From positions 1-5,274 of the forward strand of contig CAMFKC010000224.1 of the NCBI GenBank assembly GCA_945956975.1: 5,274 nucleotides of DNA, written 5' to 3'. How positions within the stretch are numbered: position 1 is the first letter of the stretch; each line of letters starts with the position of its first letter. Under the pieces are notes generated by a model that was not told the origin of the DNA, ran no database searches, and worked only from the letters and a program-made list of their open reading frames with translations. Below, piece after piece: positions 1 through 5,274 of the stretch. A program made the translations under genes and the position numbers. Origin of the DNA: an uncultured Methylocystaceae bacterium. Lineage in GTDB: Bacteria > Pseudomonadota > Alphaproteobacteria > Rhizobiales > Beijerinckiaceae.

Positions 1-1182
1 GTCGAGCTGGCCGACCTTGCGCAGATAGGCCTTGTGGCCTTCCACGCCTACCATCAGCGCCATGCGCGCCGTGCCGATGTTGGAGGAATAGACGAAGACC
101 TCCGGCACGCTCAGCGCGCGGTTCTTGGCGTGATAGTCGTGAATGCGGAAGCGGCCGGAGCGCAGCGCGTTGCGCGCGTCGATCTGCGAATTGAGCGTCA
201 CCTTGCCCGAGTCCAGCGCCATCGCGATCGTCAGCGCCTTGAAGGTCGAGCCCATTTCGAACACGCCGACATTCATGCGGTTGATATGGTCGGGCTTCAG
301 CGCGTCGGAGGGATTGTTCGGATCGTAGTCGGGCAGCGAGGCCATCGCGATCACCTCGCCGGTGTTCACGTCGAGGATTGCCGCGGCCGCCGCCTTCGCC
401 TTGAAATGCTCCATGCCCTTGGCGAGTTCGTCGCGCAGCGCGAAGGTGGCGCGGGCGTCGATGGAGAGCTTGATCGGCTTCAGGTTCTCGGCGCTCAGGT
501 TGAAGCCCGCGCCGTGGAGATCGGCGAGCCCCTGCCCGTCGATGTATTTCTCCATGCCGGCGATGCCCTGGTTGTCGACATTGGTGAAGCCCAGGACATG
601 CGCGGCGAGCGGCCCGTTGGGATAGACGCGCTTGTTCTCGGGCCAGAAGCCGATGCCGGGCAGGCCGAGGCGGTAGACTTCCTGCTGCTGCTTCGGCGTC
701 ACCTCGCGCTTGACCCATACGAAGCCCTTGCGCGAGCCGAGCTTGTCGCGCAATTCGCGCGCGTCGAGATCGGGTATCACCGCGGTCAGCAGTTCGGTCG
801 CCTCGTCCTTGTCGATGATGCGCCGCGGCTCGGCGAAGATCGACATGACGCGCACGTCGGTGGCGAGCACTTCGCCGTTGCGGTCGAGCATGTCGGGCCG
901 CGCGGCGGCGGAGGCTGCGGCGGCGACCGCGCGCATGCTCTGCGGATCGGGCTTGAAGCCGAGCCAGATCAGCTTGCCCGCGATCACGCAATAGACGAGG
1001 CCGAAGCCGAGCGCGACGAGCCGGATCCGCCGGTCGCTCTTCTCAAGCTTGGTGGAGATCAGGCTCTTCGCCCAGGCGCGGAACCGTTCGCCGCGCGTCG
1101 GCGCCAACGGCGTCGGCGCGATTTCGAAGCCGTCGTCCGCCTCGTTGCTTTCCTGCGGAGCCGTGTGATGCTGCTCGCTCAT
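1..1182 (-). CDS. ftsI: FtsI (penicillin-binding protein 3), septal peptidoglycan transpeptidase, 3' end cut by window edge
   Basis: FtsI is the class B penicillin-binding protein that cross-links septal peptidoglycan in the divisome, anchored in the inner membrane with its catalytic domain in the periplasm. The minus-strand frame is open from ATG at 1182 to the window edge (394 codons; family members are usually about 560-600 aa, so roughly the last third is missing). Visible in order: a cytoplasmic tail of about 52 residues, one membrane segment at about 54-75, an Ala-rich linker (83-94), the class B dimerisation-domain motif around DRNGEVLA (99-106), the GIAGMEKYID stretch near 206-215, then the transpeptidase domain. 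The acylation motif is STFK with Ser312 (bases 247-249), within EMGSTFK. The second motif is SSN at 366-368. The KTG motif lies beyond the window. The start is 1 nt after the ftsL stop, with only a weak AAGAAG ribosome site, so translation is probably coupled to ftsL. Identity is very secure. Confidence 0.97.
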   Translation of the reverse strand, partial: MSEQHHTAPQESNEADDGFEIAPTPLAPTRGERFRAWAKSLISTKLEKSDRRIRLVALGFGLVYCVIAGKLIWLGFKPDPQSMRAVAAAASAAARPDMLDRNGEVLATDVRVMSIFAEPRRIIDKDEATELLTAVIPDLDARELRDKLGSRKGFVWVKREVTPKQQQEVYRLGLPGIGFWPENKRVYPNGPLAAHVLGFTNVDNQGIAGMEKYIDGQGLADLHGAGFNLSAENLKPIKLSIDARATFALRDELAKGMEHFKAKAAAAAILDVNTGEVIAMASLPDYDPNNPSDALKPDHINRMNVGVFEMGSTFKALTIAMALDSGKVTLNSQIDARNALRSGRFRIHDYHAKNRALSVPEVFVYSSNIGTARMALMVGVEGHKAYLRKVGQLD

Positions 1183-1183
1183 A

Positions 1184-1594
1184 TCAGCGCTTCTTGGCCG
1201 GAGGGGTCGTGGCGGCGGGCGTTGCCGGCGCGGGCGGCCGCGTCGCAGATGGCGTGTTCGTCGGCTCGGACAGACCGAGCGCCTCGAGCTTCTTGCCAAT
1301 TTCGTCGCCGCGTTGCGCGCGTTCCGGCAATTGCGCGAACGTGGCCATCTGGTTGGGGTGCGTCATGTCGAGTTCGGGCAGATATTTGTCGGCGAGCGGC
1401 GCGAGCCGGTCGGGGCGCGTCAAATGCTCCCATTCCGCGCGCTGCATGTTCAGGCCGTCGCGCTCCTGCTGGATCTGGCGCGTGAGCTTGGCGATCTGAT
1501 CGGAGCGGTAGATCGTCTGATACTTGATCGTATAGGCGTAGACCGCCGAGCCGATCAGCGCGGCGGCGGCCAGAATATTGAGGAAGCGGATCAC
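1184..1594 (-). CDS. ftsL: FtsL, cell division bitopic membrane protein
   Basis: Small single-pass inner-membrane protein of 136 aa that, in studied bacteria, joins FtsB and FtsQ to activate septal wall synthesis by FtsW-FtsI. The sequence shows a very short cytoplasmic start, a membrane helix at about residues 3-21 (ILAAAALIGSAVYAYTI), a probable coiled coil at about 28-56, the alphaproteobacterial-looking block LTRPDRLAPLADKYLPEL (58-75), and a low-complexity Pro/Ala/Thr tail from about 108 to the end. The start codon is GTG, overlapping the rsmH stop in a GTGA arrangement. A GGGAGG ribosome site lies 9 nt upstream, inside the end of rsmH, which supports this start. Primary sequence is poorly conserved in this family, so the call rests on size, topology and position between rsmH and ftsI. 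Together these are strong. Confidence 0.93.
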   Translation of the reverse strand: MIRFLNILAAAALIGSAVYAYTIKYQTIYRSDQIAKLTRQIQQERDGLNMQRAEWEHLTRPDRLAPLADKYLPELDMTHPNQMATFAQLPERAQRGDEIGKKLEALGLSEPTNTPSATRPPAPATPAATTPPAKKR

Positions 1595-2643
1595 TTGCGC
1601 CGTCCTCCCTTTGCAGGTTCGCGATCGGGCAGAGCGGCGAGCGCGGCAAGCCTGGCGTCCAGCCCGAGCGCTGCGGCGTCGGTGCGGATGGCGACGCGCA
1701 GCTTGGCGGATCGCGCGCGTGGATTGGCGGCGGTTTCCGAGGCTGACGGAGCCACGGGGTGGCGCGTCTGCAGCGTGAATGTCGAGGGTGGCGGAACGGG
1801 CTCGCCCGGCAGCAGGCGCGAACGCGCCGCGCCACGGCCGGAACGTTGCGCGAAAAATTGCTTCACGATGCGATCTTCCAGCGAATGAAAGGTGACGACG
1901 GCGAGCGTTCCACCCTCGGCCAGGATTTCTTCCGCGCCGGCGAGCGCGCGCACGAGTTCGCCCAGTTCGTCGTTCACCGCGATGCGCAACGCCTGGAAGG
2001 TGCGGGTCGCCGGATGAATGTCGCCGGGCTTGCCGGGAATGGCGCGCTGCACGATGTCGGCCAACGCGGCAGTGGTCGTGATCGGCCCCGCTTCGCGCGC
2101 ATTGACGATGAACCGTGCGATGCGCCGCGAGGCGTGATCCTCGCCATAGGCGTAGATGATGTCGGCAAGCCGCTCAGCGCTTTCCGTGTTGACGATGTCG
2201 GCGGCGCTGCGGCCAGCGCTCTCCATGCGCATGTCGAGCGGCCCGTCGAACCGGAATGAAAAGCCGCGCGCGGCCTGGTCGAACTGCATCGACGACACGC
2301 CGATGTCGAGCGCGACGCCGTCGACTTTCTCGACGCCAAGCGCGCGCAGTTCGGCGGCAAGATCGCCGAAGCGGGCGTGAACCAGCGTCAGACGCCCGCC
2401 CGACGCGGCGACGAGCCCTGCGCCGTCGCGGATCGCAGCGGGGTCGCGGTCGAAGGCGATGACGCGGGCGCCCGGAATGGCCAGAATGGCGCGCGAATAG
2501 CCTCCGGCCCCGAAGGTGCCGTCGACATAGAGACCGCCCTCGCGCGGGCGCAGTCCTTGGAGAACTTCCGGGAGAAGCACGGGAACGTGGCTGGCTGGTC
2601 CGCCTGCGGGGAGCGTCTCAGCATCCCCGCCGCCAGCCATCAT
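1591..2643 (-). CDS. rsmH: RsmH (MraW), 16S rRNA C1402 N4-methyltransferase
   Basis: SAM-dependent methyltransferase that adds the N4 methyl group to C1402 of 16S rRNA in the decoding centre; cytoplasmic. The protein is 350 aa, slightly longer than the usual 310-ish. It has an N-terminal HVPVLLPEVL (19-28), SAM motif I VDGTFGAGGYSRAIL (40-54), the acidic loop FDRDP (64-68), LDIGVSSMQFD (112-122) followed by RGFSFRFDGPLDMRM (126-140), HPATRTFQALRIAVNDEL (210-227) and FHSLEDRIVK (252-261). All are RsmH hallmarks. The first of two tandem ATG codons overlaps the mraZ stop as ATGA, and GGAG lies 7 nt upstream of it, so I chose that start. Starting at the second ATG would only remove one residue. 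The frame is open further upstream through mraZ, but that extension has no RsmH similarity. The gene ends in a GTGA overlap with ftsL. Confidence 0.97.
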   Translation of the reverse strand: MMAGGGDAETLPAGGPASHVPVLLPEVLQGLRPREGGLYVDGTFGAGGYSRAILAIPGARVIAFDRDPAAIRDGAGLVAASGGRLTLVHARFGDLAAELRALGVEKVDGVALDIGVSSMQFDQAARGFSFRFDGPLDMRMESAGRSAADIVNTESAERLADIIYAYGEDHASRRIARFIVNAREAGPITTTAALADIVQRAIPGKPGDIHPATRTFQALRIAVNDELGELVRALAGAEEILAEGGTLAVVTFHSLEDRIVKQFFAQRSGRGAARSRLLPGEPVPPPSTFTLQTRHPVAPSASETAANPRARSAKLRVAIRTDAAALGLDARLAALAALPDREPAKGGRRK

Positions 2644-3137
2644 TCCCGTGCTCCAGGCCCGGGCGGCGTGTGGCCCGCCGCCCCTCTGGCTCCGGTCAGT
2701 TTCCGTAAATCGCGCGCCCGGTTTCTGGCCTCTTCCTGCTGCGCGCGAAAACGTCCCGGCTCCCAGATCTGAAACTTGTGCCCCATGCCGACGAAGCTGA
2801 CCTCCCCGGCAATGAAGGCTTGCGCCTTGCACTGGTCGCTCAACTGCACCCGGCCTTCCGGATCCACCTTGAGACGCTCGCTCATGCCCATCAGGGCCCG
2901 AGAAAGGATGTCCCGCTCCTCCGTGTAGGGAGGATAGGCTTCCAGCATGGCGTCCAGCTCCGCCAGAAGCGCATTCCCGCCGCAATCCACGGCCGGCGCA
3001 TCCAGCGAGGGATGGACGAACAGTCCCTCGAACCCGTCCTTCGCCAGCACGCCGCGGAAGGGCGCCGGAACCGAGACGCGACCCTTCGCGTCGATCCGGC
3101 TGGTGAAATGGCCGAGAAAGAGCTCCCGTTCCGTCAC
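2640..3137 (-). CDS. mraZ: MraZ, transcriptional regulator of the dcw cluster
   Basis: DNA-binding protein with two SpoVT-AbrB-like repeats that, in E. coli, forms a ring-shaped oligomer and represses its own dcw promoter. Repeat 1 carries RIDAKGRVSVPAPFR (15-28 from this start). Repeat 2 carries LKVDPEGRVQLSDQCK (89-104), followed by VGMGHKFQIWEP. About 165 aa, with a basic, Pro/Gly-rich C-terminal end beyond the core. The start is uncertain. In-frame GTG codons occur at 3155, 3149 and 3137, and no ATG fits. I prefer 3137 because it leaves the short N-terminus typical of the family before FLGHF and is the only one with a plausible ribosome site (GGTGAG, 7 nt upstream). Starting at 3155 would give 171 aa. 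It is the first gene of the cluster, and its stop overlaps the rsmH start. A ladder of MraZ-type boxes lies upstream, fitting autoregulation. Confidence 0.95.
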   Translation of the reverse strand: MTERELFLGHFTSRIDAKGRVSVPAPFRGVLAKDGFEGLFVHPSLDAPAVDCGGNALLAELDAMLEAYPPYTEERDILSRALMGMSERLKVDPEGRVQLSDQCKAQAFIAGEVSFVGMGHKFQIWEPGRFRAQQEEARNRARDLRKLTGARGAAGHTPPGPGARE

Positions 3138-3237
3138 GCTTACGCTCACCCGCACCGTTCGAGGTCGAATTTTCGCGCGTCATCCGCGCCGTCTCCGTTG
3201 AGGGGACGGTTTCGGAACTCTGATGCGCTGAACTCGA

Positions 3238-3272
3238 CGGGATGATTTGGGATAGCATGGGATCTTATGGGC
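3238..3272. promoter_or_regulatory. MraZ operator: four 5-nt boxes at 10-nt spacing
   Basis: Read on the plus strand, the boxes are CGGGA (3238-3242), TGGGA (3248-3252), TGGGA (3258-3262) and TGGGC (3268-3272), each separated by exactly 5 nt. MraZ of E. coli is known to bind tandem TGGGN repeats with 5-nt spacers, so three boxes match the known pattern perfectly and the fourth differs at one base. Here the TGGG strand is opposite to the mraZ coding strand. The array covers the predicted promoter: one box touches the -35, one lies in the spacer, one overlaps the -10, and one is at the expected start site. This placement suggests that MraZ would block RNA polymerase directly. Confidence 0.85.
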
Positions 3273-3277
3273 GTCAA
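3249..3277 (-). promoter_or_regulatory. Predicted sigma70-type promoter of the mraZ-rsmH-ftsL-ftsI unit
   Basis: On the minus strand, TTGACG (3277-3272) is followed after exactly 17 nt by TATCCC (3254-3249). The -35 is near consensus and the -10 is weak, which is common in Alphaproteobacteria. The expected start site is near 3241-3243, leaving a leader of about 105 nt before the preferred mraZ start. An element of the same form precedes rnpB in this window, which supports the reading. Inferred from sequence only. Confidence 0.6.
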
Positions 3278-3472
3278 CGCGAATGTGAGTCGAAACGGGA
3301 TTCCGGCTCCTGCTGCTGCATTAGGCTTCGTTAGTGTTAAGAGTTCGTTGACTGATCGGCGTTTTTCCGGCTTCTCGGGCCTGAGGACGCGCCTTTCGAC
3401 AGACCGGCGCGGGGCGGACGGAGCCCGGCCGATAGGATTTCCGTCCCAATCCCCATGGGGAACGTTGCTGCG

Positions 3473-3838
3473 ATGAACAAGATTATTTTCCTGATAGCTT
3501 TCGCGGTTCTTTTGGCGCCCGCCGCTCTCGCGCGGGCGCAGAAATCGGAGCCCGAGCCCACGATGGATGGCGTCGCCCGTTCTGCGAGCCTGATGCGGGA
3601 GATCGGGGCCGCCTGCCCTCTGCTGATGGAGGTCAACACGGAGCTGGCCGAGCGATATGTCAGCGCCTTCATCGAGAGCGGGGAGCAGGCCTTCGGCAAG
3701 GCGGATTTCGACACGGCGCTGGAGGCCGAATATGCCCGCCGCGCCGCGGAGGTGAAGCAGAAGACGCCGGAGAGTTGGTGCCTCGACCAGCGCGCCCGCC
3801 TGCGCGACATGGGCGGGGCGGACCTCTTCAAAAAGTGA
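3473..3838 (+). CDS. Small exported protein of unknown function with two cysteines
   Basis: Not recognised as a named family. From the preferred ATG at 3473 it is 121 aa. It has a clear Sec signal peptide: MNK, a hydrophobic core IIFLIAFAVLLAPAAL, and a likely signal peptidase I site ARA|Q after residue 22. The mature part is about 99 aa, charged and probably mostly helical, with exactly two cysteines (Cys48 and Cys103) that could form a periplasmic disulfide. The Cys103 context is SWCLDQRARLRDMG. An ATG 18 nt upstream (3455) is in frame, but starting there puts MGNVAA before the signal peptide and has no ribosome site. GGGGAA lies 10 nt before 3473, which favours the shorter form. The gene is divergent from mraZ and convergent with rnpB. 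Two-cysteine, short secreted proteins of this layout are common in Alphaproteobacteria (general knowledge), but no function can be assigned. Confidence is for the gene being real. Confidence 0.85.
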   Translation: MNKIIFLIAFAVLLAPAALARAQKSEPEPTMDGVARSASLMREIGAACPLLMEVNTELAERYVSAFIESGEQAFGKADFDTALEAEYARRAAEVKQKTPESWCLDQRARLRDMGGADLFKK

Positions 3839-3841
3839 AAA

Positions 3842-4232
<391 letters not shown>

Positions 4233-4237
4233 GCTTG

Positions 4238-4266
4238 GGGATAGGCGCGGGCGGGATGATTTGCAA
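4238..4266 (-). promoter_or_regulatory. Predicted promoter of rnpB
   Basis: On the minus strand, TTGCAA (4266-4261) is followed after 17 nt by TATCCC (4243-4238). The start of the P1 helix at 4232 is 6 nt beyond the -10, which is where transcription of a mature-ended RNase P RNA should begin. The match of this distance and the identical -10 upstream of mraZ make the call fairly convincing. It is based on sequence only. Confidence 0.65.
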
Positions 4267-4370
4267 GCACGACAGGCGCCCGATGCGCCAGACGGGTGGC
4301 GCCGCGCGCGGCTTCATGGGACCATGCGCATACGCCGGGCGCAGGCCCGTAGCGAAAAACGGGAGGACGA

Positions 4371-4748
4371 ATGTTCAGTCACGTCATGATCGGCTCGAAC
4401 GACATCGAGCGGTCCAAGAAATTCTACGACGCGCTCTTCGCCGCGATCGGCGGCAAGCCGGCGATCACCGACCCCAAGGGACGCCTCATCTACATGCACA
4501 ATGGCGGCGTCTTCCTGGTGACCAAGCCGATCAACGGCGAGCCCGCCCATCACGCCAACGGCGGCACGATCGGTTTCGCGGTCAACAGCCCCGAAGAAGC
4601 GCACGCCTGGCACGACGCCGGCGTGGCCAATGGCGGCACCGCGATCGAAGATCCGCCGGGCGCGCGTGGCGAAGCGCCGCGCCAGCTCTACCTCGCCTAT
4701 CTGCGCGATCCCGACGGCAACAAGATCTGCGCCATGAAGCGTATGTAG
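4371..4748 (+). CDS. VOC family (glyoxalase/bleomycin-resistance fold) protein
   Basis: 125-aa single-domain-length protein of the vicinal oxygen chelate superfamily, probably cytoplasmic and acting as a dimer, as small VOC proteins do. Two beta-alpha-beta-beta-beta modules can be seen. The first starts at FSHVMIGSNDIERSKKFYDAL (2-22) and contains FLVTKPINGEP (48-58). The second starts at GGTIGFAVNSPEEAHAWHDAG (64-84) and ends in YLRDPDGNKICAMKR (110-124). His4 is at the position of the usual first metal ligand, but I cannot assign a complete metal site. The wording resembles the uncharacterised VOC_like_35 type group often annotated as glyoxalase or lactoylglutathione lyase-like; glyoxalase activity is not shown. 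The start is well supported by GGGAGG ending 4 nt upstream. It lies about 100 nt before the M20 peptidase gene on the same strand, with a strong palindrome between them. No promoter could be identified upstream. Confidence 0.93.
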   Translation: MFSHVMIGSNDIERSKKFYDALFAAIGGKPAITDPKGRLIYMHNGGVFLVTKPINGEPAHHANGGTIGFAVNSPEEAHAWHDAGVANGGTAIEDPPGARGEAPRQLYLAYLRDPDGNKICAMKRM

Positions 4749-4761
4749 GCTTCGACTGTCA

Positions 4762-4793
4762 TCCCGGACGCGCGCAGGGCGCGCGATCCGGGA
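4762..4793. repeat. Strong GC-rich palindrome between the VOC and M20 genes
   Basis: TCCCGGA (4762-4768) pairs with TCCGGGA (4787-4793), and CGCGCGC (4769-4775) pairs with GCGCGCG (4779-4785). This makes a 14-bp stem with one bulged A (4786) and a 3-nt loop. No T-run follows on either strand, so it is not a standard intrinsic terminator. GTCATCCCGGA...TCCGGGACCC palindromes of this wording are, to my knowledge, dispersed extragenic repeats in several Alphaproteobacteria, so a REP-like element is the likeliest reading. It may still stabilise the upstream mRNA 3' end or reduce read-through. Confidence 0.65.
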
Positions 4794-4847
4794 CCCAGCC
4801 CCATTTCCCATAAGCAACAGCCGCAGCCCATGCGGCGGAGGAAACGC

Positions 4848-5274
4848 ATGGCTCTCGATCCCGCGTTGCGCGACAGGATTCTGGCCTCGGTGGACGCAGG
4901 CTTCGCCGAGCAGATCGCCTTCACGCAGGACCTCGTGCGCTTCGAGAGCGTGCGCGGCGCCGAACACGCCTGCCAGGATTTCGTCTTTCGCGCGCTGCGC
5001 GAACGCGGCTACACGATGGACCGCTTTCCGATGGACCGCGCCGCCATCGCCAATCATCCCGGCGGCTCGCCCTGGTCGGACCAGCATTCCGAAGCGCCCA
5101 TCGTCGTCGGCGTGCATCATCCGCGCGAGGAGAAGGGCCGCTCGCTGATCCTGCAGGCGCATGTCGATGTCGTGCCGACGGGCCCCCACGACATGTGGAG
5201 CCGCCACCCCTTCGATCCCGCCATCGAGGGCGACTGGCTCTATGGCCGCGGCGGCGCCGACATGAAGGCCGGAC
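4848..5274 (+). CDS. M20 family zinc peptidase/deacylase (ArgE/DapE type), N-terminal part only
   Basis: Start of a metal-dependent amidohydrolase of the M20 family, which includes acetylornithine deacetylase, succinyl-diaminopimelate desuccinylase and carboxypeptidases; cytoplasmic, with no signal peptide seen. Only 142 codons are in the window, while such proteins usually have about 380-430 aa. Visible motifs are SLILQAHVDVVPTG (99-112), with zinc ligand His105 and the Asp107 next to the catalytic centre, then WSRHPFDPAIEGDWLYGRG (117-135) and GADMKAG, with Asp138 as the metal-bridging residue. The catalytic Glu pair and the lid domain lie beyond the right edge. ATG at 4848 is supported by GGAGGA 5 nt upstream. 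Residues 59-95 hold an insert-like stretch (NHPGGSPWSDQHSEAP and following) common in the long ArgE/DapE-like deacylases rather than classical DapE. Substrate cannot be told from this part, and a biosynthetic role should not be assumed. Confidence 0.92.
   Translation, partial: MALDPALRDRILASVDAGFAEQIAFTQDLVRFESVRGAEHACQDFVFRALRERGYTMDRFPMDRAAIANHPGGSPWSDQHSEAPIVVGVHHPREEKGRSLILQAHVDVVPTGPHDMWSRHPFDPAIEGDWLYGRGGADMKAG

Larger units (their letters stand above)
3138..3472. other. Divergent intergenic region between mraZ and the small exported protein gene
   Basis: About 335 bases without a supported gene. It contains the predicted mraZ promoter and MraZ boxes (3238-3277). The part from 3278 to 3472 should hold the promoter of the rightward gene, but I find no convincing pair: TTGACT at 3348-3353 has no acceptable -10 at 16-18 nt. 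A perfect 10-bp palindrome CCCCATGGGG (3451-3460) lies just before the rightward start. The stretch around 3320-3345 is noticeably more AT-rich than its surroundings. Short open frames here look like chance. Confidence 0.6.

Noticed and set aside
34..1485. 483-codon open frame on the plus strand across ftsI and ftsL
   Set aside because: It is antisense to well-supported ftsI and ftsL, its protein is rich in Arg, Ala, Gly and His with no domain, and such long mirror frames are expected in GC-rich DNA.
2644..3258. N-terminal extension of the rsmH frame through mraZ, giving 555 codons
   Set aside because: The extension reads mraZ in a wrong frame and shows no RsmH similarity. The ATG at 2643 has a ribosome site and the family N-terminus.
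3321..3342. TTAG/TTAA motifs as a CtrA binding site near the dcw promoter
   Set aside because: CtrA sites need TTAA-N7-TTAA or a close variant. Only one TTAA is present and the spacing does not fit.
3348..3376. TTGACT at 3348-3353 as a promoter for the exported-protein gene
   Set aside because: No acceptable -10 occurs 16-18 nt downstream; the sequence there is CTTCTC or similar.
3337..3831. 164-codon minus-strand frame opposite the exported-protein gene
   Set aside because: The plus-strand frame has a convincing signal peptide and start site. The minus frame is Ser/Arg/Ala-rich and would run antisense to it.
3830..3841. T-rich stretch after rnpB on the minus strand as an intrinsic terminator
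   Set aside because: The helix just before it is P1, whose partner is about 390 nt away at the RNA 5' end, so there is no local hairpin. Two T-runs interrupted by CAC are not enough on their own.
4314..5207. 297-codon minus-strand frame across the VOC and M20 genes
   Set aside because: It is a shadow of two genes with clear motifs and Shine-Dalgarno sites on the other strand. Its protein has no recognisable domain.

Overview
The window is GC-rich DNA that looks alphaproteobacterial. FtsI, RsmH and MraZ carry alphaproteobacterial-style motifs, and rnpB has the bacterial type A core with a perfect 12-bp P1 helix. The FtsI and MraZ wording leans towards Hyphomicrobiales (Rhizobiales), but a genus cannot be fixed from this sequence.

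Left part (1-3137, minus strand): the start of the division and cell wall (dcw) cluster in its classical order, mraZ, rsmH (mraW), ftsL, ftsI. ftsI runs off the left edge, so its last third, with the KTG motif, is missing. The genes are packed as one transcription unit, with 4-nt overlaps at mraZ/rsmH and rsmH/ftsL and one base between ftsL and ftsI. rsmH modifies 16S rRNA, ftsL and ftsI belong to the septal peptidoglycan machinery, and MraZ is the operon's DNA-binding regulator.

Middle (3138-3472): a divergent intergenic region. It holds the likely dcw promoter (TTGACG, 17 nt, TATCCC on the minus strand). A ladder of four MraZ-type boxes (CGGGA, TGGGA, TGGGA, TGGGC, each exactly 10 nt from the next) covers that promoter from -35 to the expected start site. 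This fits direct autorepression by MraZ. To its right, on the plus strand, is a small exported protein of unknown function with two cysteines (3473-3838).

Right part: the RNase P RNA gene rnpB on the minus strand (about 3842-4232), with its own promoter of the same form (TTGCAA, 17 nt, TATCCC). It meets the small exported protein gene tail to tail with only about 3 bases between. Then, on the plus strand, come a small VOC (glyoxalase-fold) protein and the N-terminal third of an M20 zinc peptidase/deacylase of the ArgE/DapE type, separated by a strong GC-rich palindrome. Both have good Shine-Dalgarno sequences and may be co-transcribed.

I see no mobile element, CRISPR array, tRNA or evidence of a new multi-gene system. 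The most noteworthy items are the promoter-covering MraZ box ladder and the uncharacterised exported two-cysteine protein. Most of the window is conserved chromosomal housekeeping DNA.
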